A stretch of 64,000 nucleotides of DNA from Tetracentron sinense (taxonomy: Eukaryota > Streptophyta > Magnoliopsida > Trochodendrales > Trochodendraceae): the NCBI GenBank assembly GCA_015143295.1, contig JABCRI010001098.1, positions 1 through 64,000 on the forward strand, in the 5' to 3' direction. A program made the position numbers and the translations under genes. Positions 23,408 through 35,835 of this stretch are shown one piece after another (the first letter of the stretch is position 1; each line of letters opens with the position of its first letter). The notes beneath the pieces are model-generated. The model was not told the origin of the DNA, searched no databases, and worked only from the letters and a program-made list of their open reading frames with translations.

Positions 23408-26361
23408 TAGGGTGGGATGCTCACTTCATGTGGAGCCTTGTCTTTTAATTAGTTTGTTACTAATTAATGATTCCTTATTAGATAAGGATAAGATTAGTTA
23501 GTTACTAATTAAAGATTCCCTATTTAAAAGGGATTCCATTAGTTTGTTTCTAATTAAAGATTTCTTATTAGGTAAGGATAAGATTAGTTAGTTACTAATG
23601 GATAAGATTAGTTTCTTTTAAAGATTAATCCTAATTAATTAGGAGTAATCAAGAAAGGAATCTTTGAGGTATCCTAATTGGATTATGATAACGATGAGGT
23701 GTCTTGGATTGCAAGCAAAGCAATCCAAGAGGGTTTTCTATATATAGATGGACGCCCACCCTTGGGAGAACAACTAATCTCCAACGATTTTTCTCTCTCC
23801 TCTCCTCAAGCTCACGCCCCTCTCTCTCTCTCTCTCTCCTTTTTGAGGTGTACAGTCAAGCTTCTTTTTCTACTTTTTTTTCTAGATTGGATCTTGAGCA
23901 AAAGAAGAACCCATCTTTTCATCAAGAAAGGATCTTGAGTTCAAGAAAAGAACCAAAAATTCTAGAGCTGGATTTGGAAGGGCCATTAGCTTCCATTAAA
24001 GAAAGCTTTACAAGAAAAAGAAGGTTCGTGTGAATCGGGAATGAGACTTGACGCTTGTGAAGTTTTGTGGGTATTGTTCTATCGTGGATTTGACTTAACA
24101 ATATCAAAGTCACAAAGGTGATTGTTAATTCATCCTTCTTTGAATAAAATCAACTAGAATCTTAGTTAGATCTTGGGATTCGATGTATGCCACCTAAGAA
24201 ATGTTTTTCTAAAATTAAAAAGGGGCATACTTTCCTTAAGCGGATTAGATTCTATAACCAAATTTTCCAATGCTCTGCACTGTGTCAACGAAGTTAGGAA
24301 TTGGAGCTCCATTGTGTCCGGCTTGTTGGTCAGTTTATTGCGTGCTAGATTGAGTGTTCGATGAAGTCGTAGATTGCCCAAACTCGTGGGAACTGATCGA
24401 CTGAAGGAGTTACTTGATAGCTCCAAAATAGTGAGCTTTAAAGCATTTGAGATGGAATCTGGAATTTTTCCACTCAGTTGATTGTCATTTAGGAATAGTC
24501 TTTCATGATTGGGATGCCAAAGGCCAGTGAGATCTGGAACATGGCCCGACAGGCGTTTTCTATGAGATAAATGCGTTTCACTGAGGAAATGTTGAATATT
24601 ACTTTAGGTATATCGCCAGAAAGATTATTCAAAGCAATATCTAAAAATGTAGGTTTGAAGGTTGTGCCAACTGCAGAGGAATTTGTCCCCACAGGTTATT
24701 ATCTCTAAAATCAAGGTACGCTAACCTTGAAAGGTTACCCAATGAAGGCGGGACAATATCTATTAGCTGGTTATCACTAAGATTTAGAAATTCAAGCTTA
24801 GATAAGCACTCAATGTCTTTTGGTATGCTCCCTGTGAAACTATTCTGCCAGAGATTGATTTGTCGAAGGCTTTTGCATTGGCATAAATTGGTTGGAATCT
24901 GACCACTCAACTGATTGATGCTAATAAATAGATATTCAAGTCTTGGAAGGTTCAGGAACATATCCATTGGGAGACTGTTGGAGAGGCTATTGTCTAAGAG
25001 GGTGATATATCGGAGAGTGGAGATGTTGAATATGGTAGATGGAATGTTACCTCTTAGGTCGTTGTTGCCTACATCAAGTATATGCAAGTCAAGAAGATTG
25101 CCCATCTCCACTGGAATATTTCCCTGTAGATGATTGTTCTGCATCATTACAAGTTGAAGCTTTCGGCATTGCGCTAAGCTTAATTGAATGATTCCTTCCA
25201 ATTGGTTGTATAGCAAATTGATCGTTCTTAAGCAGCGCAAACAGCCTACTGTCTCTGGAATTTGGCCATGGAAACTGATGTTATGAAGGTCTAGAAGCAT
25301 AAGGAAGGAAAGGTTGGCAAAGTGGGGAGAGATGGTGCCTTGGAGATTCATGAAGGAAAGATTGAGGGAGGTGACTCTTTGCCTGCGACGACTGCAGGAG
25401 ACCCCAATCCAATCATAGAAGGAGGCCTCAGTGTTCCAATTGCCAGCCAAAACATTCTCGGGTTCCAAAGTGATATGGGATTTGAAGGCAAGCAAAGCTG
25501 ACTGGTCAGTGAGGTTTTTGGCCATGATGGATGTAGCACCCCTAAACTCTTTATGTCTAATGAATAGTGTTTTCATGGCCAAATGACTCAGAAAATGGGA
25601 TGTGCGATCGATCGCAGGCAAGGTGAGAGCAATCGCATGCAAAAGAGAAAATGAGAAAACATTCTGGTCCATATGTGATAGGTCACTCCAGGTGCGATAG
25701 ATCTCACAGGGATCTGCGATCGATCGCAAATGGTGTGAGATTGATCGCATATAGGGAAAAATCAGACAAAAACATGTGGGTTCAAGTGCAATAGATTGTC
25801 CCTAGGTGCGATTGATCGCATTGGGATCAGTGATCGATCGCAGTTGGTGTGCAATCGATCGCACGCAGGTGTAGATACTGAATTTGGGGGTTTTAAACCA
25901 TTTGCCTATAAATAGGGATCACATTGGGGGTTTTGGGATTTAACCTAAACCTAAGAGGGAGAGAAATGAGAAGGGAGATTTGGAGAAAATCTCCAAAGAG
26001 GATTGCATCCAAGATCAAGAGGAGCTCAAGTCTAGGTAGATCTTCCCATCAAGCAAGGGTTCCTCCATCTGTTGAGTTGGTGTTCTTCCTCAAGCTTGGG
26101 GACCCCAAATCGAGGATTTTTCTTCAAGATCAAGCATCGATCTTCAAGGTGAGTACACCCCCCTTACTAACTTGGTAATAACCTAGGTTTCCTTTAAAGA
26201 ATGCTTATGAATTGATCTTAGATACTTCATTTTCTTGAAATGCATTAATTTTCCAAAATAAACAAGATATAATAGTGGTTGTGGATGTATGGATGGATGG
26301 TGGTTGAGGTGATTGGATACCGTGTAGGTGTGATGAATGTGTGTGATGGAAATGGTGGAAG

Positions 26362-28563
26362 TGAAGGGGGATCCAGATAAAAATTTATGCGGAAACTGGA
26401 TCCCCTAGATCTTAATACCATAAAAAGCATCAAAATTATCTAAGAGTTTTAGTCATATCACCTCGGTGAATGTTTATCACCGGTGAAGCTTAATCCACTC
26501 GAACCGTCAGAACTCTTTGTAGAGATTTCTACGAAAAATTACTAGAAACTCGATCCTTGTTCTTCGCTATCCCCACGAAGCTTTAGAATCTCTTTTGGAA
26601 TTATAGAAGCAAGAGGAAGAAGATGGATCAATGGTGTAGACCTTCTATCAACAATAATATTAAGGTTCAAAACCCTAGATTTGCAAAACCCAACTAGAAC
26701 CACCAATATAGCTTACGAAAATCCTTAGGGGTCTCCCCTAGGGCTCACGGTTTGGAGAGAGAGAGGAGAGGAGAGAAAAAAATTCTGGAGAATTCTACTT
26801 AATGGTCTAGAGTGTTGGGGTATTTATAGACTAAGATCTTATCCTAATCCTACTCCAACTTGATCTTACTTAGTAGGATTTATTAATTAACAATAACTCT
26901 TATTATTAATTAAATAAACTCCTACTTAATCTATAACTACTTTAGTTATAGTAATCCTATTAATTAAAGAGTCCCTATTATAAGAGGATTCCTTAATTAA
27001 AAGGGATAAGTCAACATCCTACACCAAAGTAGGCAACTTAGTCAAACTAGGAATCTACAAGGGGGGACGTGAGCTTCTATGGGGCGTGGGATTTGAGGAG
27101 TTAAAACTCCTTATTGTAATCTAATTACAATAACATCTTAATCCTAATTGCAATCCAACACTTGGATTTTAATTCCATAATAAAAGGAATTATATTTCAA
27201 TAATTATTCAATTAAACAAATCCTAATCCAATTAGGATTCCTCAAGTGGGCGCCCCACACTGGGGTTTAAACCCATGGGCTTTGGCCTATATTAAAGGTC
27301 CAGTTTAATGGGTTTATGGATATGGGTCAAACCCATTTTCCCTTTAATTATGTTAATCAAATAATTACTAAAATAATCCCTTAGTTTAAAGTAACAATTA
27401 ATTTAAACCATAGATTAACTATTAATCTATTTAATTAAATGATTAACTTTTAATCACTTAAAATAATTGATTAACTTTTAATTAATTATTGAGCTTGTAT
27501 TTCTTAGGTGAGCACCTCCATAGATTGCTTTGAGAAATTCTTACCCTGGCTTATCCAATGTTATTCCATTGACCCTAAACGGGAATTACATCGGAATTGC
27601 AAGTGACGTGAGATATTCATGTTGCAATTGAATCCCAGTGTATGAATATTAACCATTACGGATCCCGCCACATGAAATTTTAAATTTGATTAATACATTA
27701 TCCCTAATGTGCCTTCGAGATTGACATACTATCTAACCCATAGTCCATTGCAAATCATCCAGGTTTCCAAGACTTATGATTAAGCCATGAGAAAAAATTT
27801 CTCATGAAAATTTTTTTAAAAAAATCATTTTATAAGTATAATACCTTTTAATAAAAGTATATTTCAAAACTTATTTTGTTTTCAAAATCACCTGCGCAGG
27901 ATTTGAACTTAATCAACTGTCTTACCCGGAACTTGGATAATCTCTCAAATTAATGAGCATGGATTTCTTGCTTGAAATTCATCATGACTCGAACAACTTT
28001 CTGACTATCCAACTATCACTTTATTGTATTCCTTAAGTTAGAAAATATGTTGGTGAAATCAAAACAGTCAGATCACTGCCCAGTTATAGATGAACTCATC
28101 AGATCTAAGGATCATCGAAACCGTTCAATGTGAATGAGAGACCAACTATCTGATAGTATGTTTATGAAAGGGGTCTCTCATTGAATGCAATCAGTCAGTG
28201 TACATTTAAGCACCCATATGCTGATGTGTAGTCTCCACTACAATAGTTCGAGATAGAACTATATCCCAACTATTGAGAACATCTTAGCATTCTGGCAGCC
28301 ATATAAGTGAAGTGCCCAGCTTCACCCACAGCTGCGACTATATAAGGTATAAGGAAGCGGAAAGTTATATCTACCTGTGATAATCTAATCACATAACTTT
28401 CCTACAATATATCCTATATCGATATCTCATATCGTATAGATCATCTCATGATCATGGTCAATTACCCATAATGAATACACAATGGATTAAGAAGAAGCAT
28501 TTATTAATCAAATTAATAAGGTTCCAACAATCTAAATGACTTTTCTGGACATCATGTCCAGCA
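26362..28563 (-). mobile_element. Copia D solo LTR, TSD GGAAG
   Basis: A 2202-bp unit starts TGAAGGGGGATCC and ends ATGTCCAGCA, flanked by GGAAG at 26357-26361 and 28564-28568. It is the cleanest D copy and defines the family ends. It interrupts G2 copy d between GTGATGGAAATGG and its continuation. Confidence 0.92.
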
Positions 28564-29487
28564 GGAAGGGCAATGTACACATAATGAATACGCATGTGAT
28601 GGTTGATGAAATGTAAATGATGAAAATATGCATTAAGAAACTTAAAGAAAGGTTAGACATGATGCGTTCGATGAAATGCATGAATGAGAATTTAACGATT
28701 TTAAAGAAGATTATGAAAGCATGAATTTTGTAATTCTTCCTAAATGGTAACCTCGATCAAATGCTTCCATATTGCTCACATTCTGACATGATTATAAGTA
28801 GGACTGAAACGTGATGTGTTACCCCTTCAATCACTCATGTTAGTATGATTGCCACTAATTGCCACACACAAGCACGCATGCATGCATGAACCGAGCTTTT
28901 CAAAGTATAAGTATACATGTAAGACACAATAAGAATAAGACATGTGATTTACGATACGAATGATAAAGTCGGACACTGAGCCAGTCAAAGGTAGGGCATA
29001 TCGCAAGATATGTCATACCAGGCTCACAAGAAAACAAGCAAGTTGATAAAGCCGGACATCGGGCCGGTCAAGGGTAGGGCATATCGCAAGATATGTCATA
29101 CTTGGCTCATAAGAAAACAAGACAAGTTGATAATGCTAGACAGAGGGCCGGTTAAGGATGTTAGTGCACCTTTTCTGTTTCGCTGAAGGATACTTACGTA
29201 TCTGGCTCACAAGTCGGTACAAGGGCACTAACATCTGGCCCACAAGATAAGCATGACAAGGCAAGTCAAGGAATAACATGACAAGAATGACAAGTGATTC
29301 TAAACAAGAACAAAACAAGACATGTGTGATTCCCACGAAACAAGAACAAGACAAGAACAAGTTTTAACACGACAAACAAGTTTTGAAAATCATGAAAAAC
29401 TATTTTCAAGAACAAGCCATGAATTTGAAGTATGAGTTTTATCGGAGTTTTTACATTGTTCCATGCATGTCACGACCATAGTGTTGC

Positions 29488-31680
29488 TGTCGCACCCCAA
29501 AACCCACCCTAGGAGTTAGAGTGAATCTTGGACGACTTGTCATGACCCACTTGACATGCTTGACGATCAACCTGCAAAATACATGGAGCATGTACGATAG
29601 AGGACACAATAGCGGAAACATAAACTAATCATGGCACAACGGAAGTCTAATAAAACCCTCTATGCATATACATGGTCCAAGTTTATAAAAAAATGTAAAC
29701 AAAACAAAGGTGCGGATATACCCGCCAAATACATGAGTACATAGATCTCTCATTCTCACCCACATATGTCAAAAGGAGCGGACACTTCACTAACACCTGC
29801 CGACATAAACGTACGGCTGAGCATGGAATACTCAGCAGGTACCAAATACTAACCAACAGTCATAGCAATATAATAATGGAAATAAAGGAGGAAGTAGTTC
29901 ATATAATTGATAGGAAAGTAAATAGTTTATAGTTCATGCTTGCATCATATCAAAGTCGGAAAAACCCTTGAAAACGTTGTGTACTTGACTTGACTTGAAT
30001 ACTCCTTTCATGCTTGAAAAACTTGTCTTGTCATGTTCTATCTTGTTGGTCTTGTCGAGTTGTGCTTGTCTTGTCATGCGTGTCATGTCGTGTCATGCAT
30101 GTCATGCCATGAAGTTTAAATGCTCATGTTTGCTTGCTTGACTAGAAAATAAACATGTTCATGCTACTTGTGAGGGAGGGTGGCTTAGAACCCCCTCATC
30201 CTAAATGATATACAACTTGTGAGGGAGGGGAAACCTCTCTTTAACGAAAATGCATCGAAAGTAAACATGTATGCTTGGGATCTTGCTTGACGTGTTCTTG
30301 TTCTTGTCAAAACGCGAGGCAAAACATATGTTAAGATATGCCCTACCTCTATTTACCAACCCTTACGTTTGGCCTTGTCATGGTGTCCGTGAATCGAGAA
30401 TAAAAACCCTTGTCATGTAAAGCATCGGTAGACCATATTGTGCATGCCATGCTTGTGGTTTCGTGTACAATTAACTTACGAAATTTAATACACATAGTAG
30501 GCACAAAATCATTCAAGGCAAGATTTAATAATAAGGCAATTAAATCTACAAGCATGCAATTCTAGAAAGCGAGTAACACCCTAGAATCCTTCATGCTTTA
30601 ATTCATGCTTTTCTTGATTAATGAGTCATCCAATCCATCCATCATCCATTGTGTGTTCATTATTTGGTGAAATACCCTTCACATTTGTTTCATCATAACA
30701 CAACATTCATATGGCATTTCATTCTCTCATTCCATCGTATATCATGTGAAACATTTAGGGGAAAGCAAGAAAAATAGAGAAGCATAGCAATAAAGGAAAG
30801 AAACTATGACAAGGAGGATAGTTTAAGGTACCGACCTTCAATAGGATGAGGGAGAAACCTCCAAAACGTGGGCAGAGGCATTACCGAGCTTGGAGGAGGC
30901 ATTTCTCATGAACCTTGCCTTGGATTTGAAGAATCCAAGCCTTTGGGAGTGATCTAGGTCACCCACTTGCTTAATCTCGCATCAAAGATGAAAACTCCTC
31001 TTGGAAACCCTCTTCTTCTCTCAATCTCTCTTAGGCTCTCTTTAGGTTTAGGATAAACCAAAACCCCCAAATACCATCCCCTATATATAGACAAGGAGGA
31101 GAAACCCTAAAAATCCCGAATAAAAATTCTGGGTTCGCGATCTACGATTGATCGTAACATGTCTACGATCGATCGTAAATATGCTACGATTGCTCGTAGT
31201 TTCCTATGATCGATCGTAACTGTTATAGAGATATTTGTCCATTCCTCAGATTCTATGATCGATCGTAAGTTTCTACGATCGATCAGCTCACCTACGATCG
31301 TTCGTAGGGACTGTACGATCGTTCGTAACTTGTAGAAAATTTTCAGATTTTCCTTCTTTCGTGTTTCAGTCGTAACTTTTGACTCGTTCGTCGGATTTTG
31401 ACGATTCAACTTGCGTTGGACTCATTATTCGAAAAGGAACATTTTTTCCATTTTAGAATTTTCAATTTCCTTTATATTTATTGACCAAATTGCCCATAAA
31501 GTTAACTGATCCGCAATTGGAGTTCAGTAAACCGGATTTTTAATATATCCGACTTAGGAATCCCACTTCTTAACATTTAAGGTTCTTTAAAATCTCTCAT
31601 TTCATAGAAATGAAAGATTACAAAGGCCTAAAGCCTTGGCACGGGTTCTAATACATGGGCAAAAGTTCTGGGGTTCTACA
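29488..31680 (-). mobile_element. G2 gypsy solo LTR (copy e), TSD (G/A)TTGC
   Basis: A 2193-bp unit starts TGTCGCACCCC and ends GGGGTTCTACA, flanked by GTTGC and ATTGC. It carries the hairpin (about 29815-29836), a TATA box on minus at about 31080-31091 and a TACGATCGATCGTA array (31136-31333). The acidic frame is mostly deleted here (29770-29810). Confidence 0.85.
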
Positions 31681-31787
31681 ATTGCTTTAAATTTGATATT
31701 ATAAATTGTGTTATTTATTACTATTGCAGAGCTAGTAGCTTGTACTCGCTGAATATTCCATAAGAAGTCGTACATTTTATGTCGGCA

Positions 31788-31915
31788 GGTTCGGTAGATA
31801 CCTTCAACCCTAAGACTTGGGTTGAGGAAGAGTACGTCGAGGAGGAGATGCCTATTCCACTACAGCCTTAGGAGGATAGAGATCTAGATGTGTGACCATA
31901 TCTAGACTACTGTAA
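31788..31915 (+). pseudogene. Short acidic reading frame with two stops, G2 copy d
   Basis: Encodes KTWVEEEYVEEEMPIPLQP, then a stop, then DRDLDV and PYLDYC with another stop in place of the tryptophan. Position and length match the intact frame at 35836-35967. Confidence 0.35.
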
Positions 31916-32257
31916 GTAGGATGTTATGAAGATAGAGAGAGAGAGACTTTTATCTTTTGTATTTTGATGGTGGGCTTGTCCACCTTTATAGTTTATGTTT
32001 TGTATATGAACTTGGAATATAGGTTATAGGAAAAGGAAAAAAGTTGGTTCACGCTTCCGCACTATTTTAGCTTCCGCACTCTGTCTTATGTCCCAATTGT
32101 ATTATGTTATTACCTTGTTCATTACAGGATGGTTTGCCAGGTTAAGTATAGTCACACCTAAAGTATCCCTTAACTCCTAGGGGGTATTTTGGGGCACGAA
32201 AATGGAGGGCAGCAACAACATACTTAAAAAGTAGACAAACAACACACTAATTTCCAT

Positions 32258-32769
32258 GGATAAAGGCAATGATGAAGAATAGAAAATTATTGTAGTAAAA
32301 CCCAAATGCATGGTTATGCAATATATAAGAGGCGTTTGCATGCAACTACACTTCTGATAACCTTTTCTTAACTCTAAATTAAGGCTAATCACTTTCATTT
32401 GACTAGGATTAGGGGTGGCTTCGTGTTAGATGAATGGCGACCAAAATGTACATGTATCTCAAATCTGACCTACCATGTCCCGGATTGATAAAGAAAATCC
32501 AAAACCAATCCTATTAGGAATCCCTTAACCCTAACTCGACCGCTTCACCCATTTAAAAAGAGAAAATAATAACATATAAATGAATTAATAATATTTAAAG
32601 ATGAATTATGGCCAGTTGGTCCAGGGAACTCAAGCCAATATGCCCCAAAATATTACAAACGACTTGTTCTTTTTCATGACGCTTTCAATGACCGAACTAA
32701 GAGGGCGTTTGGTAACTCTAAAGTAAATATATAGAGCTTATTTGAAAATTAAGCTTTTTTGGACTATGG
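32258..32769. other. Upstream flank of the LRR gene
   Basis: Sequence 5' of the receptor gene; its promoter should lie here, but no clear TATA box was singled out. From about 32400 to 32700 it matches the reverse complement of 51370-51690, so at least part is a dispersed repeat. GAGGGCGTTTGGTAACTC at 32701 looks like a MITE end. Confidence 0.4.
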
Positions 32770-33363
32770 GGGAAATACCTGCAGTGCTGATCCTAGAATC
32801 ACATGTAATCCTTCGAACAACTACTGCAACTCTGATCCTCCGGAATAAGTAGGCAGGAAGACCTGCGAATACACTCCGACGATCAGGTCATTAACAGAAC
32901 GGTAAAGGGATATAGAAAGAAGAGAAAGAAGCAATAGTTTTAGGGTTTTCAGAGTAATGAAGACTCAATGTGCTTGAGTGCGAAAGAATGTGGATCCTTT
33001 TCTCTACTTCCTGCCTTTGCTTTTATAGGAAGCAGATTAGGGTTGGCTAGTTACCTTTCTACTTCTTCTTTTTCCTGAATAAAAGTCTTTCTATTCACAT
33101 AATATTCTGTCAGCGAGGTGGTAGATCCATTTTCCTCTTTGTGAAGGAGATCGCCTTGATCAGATTAAGGATCTCTGGAATTAAACTGATCAATACTGTT
33201 GCCTAGGTAACTCAACGATTTAGGATCTCTGACATGACTTTTGCATTGGACCCGAAGTGGAGGTTGGGGTTGGATAGATTAATCAAGACAAAGGTCTTGA
33301 TTTGATCAGGACCCTTGGTGTTCCCAGCTGTATTTATGCATGTTTTTACCTATTTTTACCCTT
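32770..33363 (-). mobile_element. LTR-like fragment with TATA and GTCGGAGTG motif
   Basis: On the minus strand a TATA box (CCTATAAAAGC, about 33030) is followed after some 160 bp by ATCGTCGGAGTGTATTCGCA and GGT. The GTCGGAGTG..GCAGGT pair is what I recall from the R/U5 region of plant Tat/Ogre-type LTRs. Ends and TSD were not found, so this is tentative. The A1 element inserted at its right edge. Confidence 0.35.
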
Positions 33364-35123
33364 ATATGTGTTGGACATATATGCCCTCAAAAGCCAATAA
33401 GAGACTTTTCTATGTTGATTAGATAAGCGTCATATTCACACAACCAACTATAAAGGGTATTTATATTAATTACTATCTCATATGATGAAGACATAAAGTT
33501 CCATAGGTAACATTGTAGGAAAATCATGCAAAGGTTGCGAGGAGATATGATTTTCCGGTTCCTTGTAAACCTAATATTGTTCGAAGCCTCTAGAGTACTG
33601 GTTGGGCGCCGTACTTCATCATGTTGCACATGTGTAGTTCTATGAGATAGTGTGATGAATCTCATTCACAGAGAATGATAACTCTTAACTAACATGTGAG
33701 TATATGTAGCAAGTGCATAATACTGAACGGGGTCACTTGTAGCACCCCGGACTTTTTCATCCTTAATGAATAGCACCTTCGTAGCTAATTGGCCGTTTTT
33801 GTAGTCTAATTAATAAATAAGGGAGAAATTAGAAATTCTGAAATGTCAGAAATGTTCGTTTTCGAAAGACGGATCCAACGCAAGTTGAATCGTCAAAATC
33901 GGACGAACGAATCAAAAGATATGGTCAAAACAGTCGGGACCAGCAGAGCACCGATCGCTCGGTCCACAGAGCGATCGATCGGTCTAAAACCGATCCATCG
34001 GTATCTATCGACTGGTGGAAAATTTTGTATGGGGAAATTTTCCAGAGAGCATGTTTTTGACCTGTCGCTCGGTCAAGAACACCGATCGCTCGGTAGGCAA
34101 CCGATCGATCGGTCATTAACACCGATCGCTCGGTCCTCGCGTTTTTGCAAAAATTTCAGTAAGGGCGTTTTCATCTTTTGGGTGTTAACCCTTACCCATA
34201 AGGGTTTGCTCGACCCTTTGAGGCCTCACTTACAACATTTGAGGGATTTTGAGAGATAGAGAGAGAAGAGGAGAAAGCTCTAACCTAGGGTTTGGTTTTG
34301 AGAAGGAAATCAAAGGGGGTTTAAGAACCATAGCTCACCCCAACTCGAGTTGCTTCAAAATCGAGGCTCAAGCTCGTGTGTGAACCATTCTCCAAGCTAG
34401 GGCAGCAACCCAAGCACGTTTTTGAAAGGGGTTTCTTCCCCAACTCAAGTCTCCTTCAAGCAAAGGTGTTCTTCTTTCAAGTTGGAGCTTCAATCAAGGT
34501 TTCTACCAAGGATCAAGCCTTGATCTAAGGTTAGTACACCCTACTAACTTACCCTAGCAAAAATCTAGGTTTTCTATATAAAAAATGTGATTCCTTATAT
34601 TATGTTTTCCTCCTTATGAAAAGTGTTATCCCCCATTAAATATAAACAAGATAATGGAAAAGGTGTGGATGTGTGGATGGAATGTTGGATGTGGCGATTG
34701 GATGCCGAGATGTATGTTGTGTGATGTGTGTGATGGAAATGGTGGATGGGTATTTTACCAATAATGAACTTACCTCGATGTTTGGATGGAAAAGATGCGC
34801 TAAAAAGAACAAGATGAATTATTAAGAAACATTGCATGTGTTGTGTTTGACAAAATGCCTAAACTATGAATAAACGACTTAGATGAAGAAAATGGAAATA
34901 GGTTTTATGCATGTGTTCTTATAGACGATGAATTGATCCAATGTCATGTGAATTACTTAAGTTACCTATGCTAATATTATGAATTGAATTGTAATGCCAT
35001 ATCTCTTTTGTTAAGCGCATTCCCACGATTGTTATTATTGGCACGCACATGAGCACGCATGATAGCATGAACCGAGATTTCAAGAGCATGTGCATATAAT
35101 AAACAATAAGAAAATATTGCATG

Positions 35124-35536
35124 TCAAGGAGGTTGGTAGCCCAGGGAGAATTCGGGTACTAGCCTCTGGCTCACAAGATAACCCCTAAATCACCTATTGT
35201 CAAGGAGGTTGGTAGCCCAAGGAGATTCGGGTGCTAACCTCTGGCTCACAAGAAAACTAAACAAGTAATAAAAATCACCTATTGTCAAGGAGGTTGGTAG
35301 CCCAGGGACATTCGGGTACTAGCCTCTGGCTCACAAGAAAACCAAACATTGCATATCAAGGAGGTTGGTAGCCCAGGGACATTCGGGTACTAACCTCTGG
35401 CTCACAAGTGCATTGCATATCAAGGAGGTTGGCAGCCCAGGGAGATTCGGGTGCTAGCCTCTGGCTCACAAGTGCATTGCATATCAAGGAGGTTGGCAGC
35501 CCAGGGAGATTCGAGTGCTAGCCTCTGGCTCACAAG
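35124..35536 (+). repeat. Six-unit tandem array in G2 copy f
   Basis: Units of about 64-85 bp share AAGGAGGTTGGTAGCCCAGG and CTCTGGCTCACAAG, with starts near 35124, 35200, 35285, 35356, 35420 and 35484. It lies in the segment bounded by the donor-like and acceptor-like sites. Confidence 0.9.
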
Positions 35537-35835
35537 TTACAAGATGAAAGTTTACAAGATGATGATCATGCATTCATGCATGCACGCATACATGATTTCT
35601 ACGAGGCATACCGGAACATGACATGGGTTTTCAAGCATGAGTTTTATTGGCGTTTTCGCATTCATGTACGCACGTCAGGATGCTTGTATTGTATCATGCT
35701 TTATACTGTTTCTTTTGTGATGTTTCTATTACTGCTTGTATGATATTACTATTGTGTGTTTTTATTATTGTTATGGTCTGCTAGTAGCTTGTACTTGCTG
35801 AGTATTCCATGCTCAGCTGTACTTTCATGTCGGCA

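Larger units (their letters stand above)
21074..24234 (+). mobile_element. A-family copia LTR fragment, split by G2 copy c
   Basis: Segments 21074-21130 and 23408-24234 follow the 3' third of the A LTR (GGGACCCACCTAGGG, ATTAGTTTGTTACTAATTA, a TATA-like TATATATAG near 23740, GGGCCATTAGCTTCCATTA). The end is GCATACTTTC, one base short of the family terminus. Its right end abuts LRR receptor-kinase sequence in mid-codon context, so it truncates that gene. Confidence 0.78.
25532..32201 (+). mobile_element. G2 gypsy solo LTR (copy d) inside the LRR gene, TSD ATGGA
   Basis: It starts TGTAGCACCCC and ends GGGGCACGAAA (terminal CA decayed), flanked by ATGGA at 25527-25531 and 32202-32206. After removing two nested insertions it is about 2.27 kb. 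It holds a TGCGATCGATCGCA array (25608-25866), a TATA box (TATAAATAGG, 25907-25916), a donor-like AAG/GTGAGT near 26148, and the repeats near 28975-29215 (GGGCATATCGCAAGATATGT). The acidic frame lies at 31788-31915, and the distal TATCCCTTAACTCCTAGGGG follows. Confidence 0.9.
24235..32257 (-). pseudogene. LRR receptor-like kinase gene, broken by LTR insertion and truncated
   Basis: The gene starts at ATG 32257 and encodes a hydrophobic signal peptide (MEISVLFVYFLSMLLLPS). It is interrupted at 32202 by an LTR and resumes at 25526 in frame with IMAKNLTDQSALLAFKSH. This is the LRRNT_2 cap, followed by SFYDWIGVSCSRRRQRVTSL and about ten plant-type LRRs (LxxLxLxxNxLxGxIP). The pattern is that of the Arabidopsis At3g47570-like (LRR XII, EFR/XA21-type) receptor kinases, which sense ligands at the plasma membrane. 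A one-T deletion near 24658 and another frameshift near 24550 break the frame. Sequence ends at 24235 in an LRR (ESNPLK), where an A-family LTR abuts. The remaining LRRs, membrane segment and kinase domain are absent from the window. Confidence 0.88.

Noticed and set aside
32177-32398. Separate 73-codon minus-strand gene
   Set aside because: Its second half is the signal peptide of the split LRR gene, and its end reads into LTR sequence.
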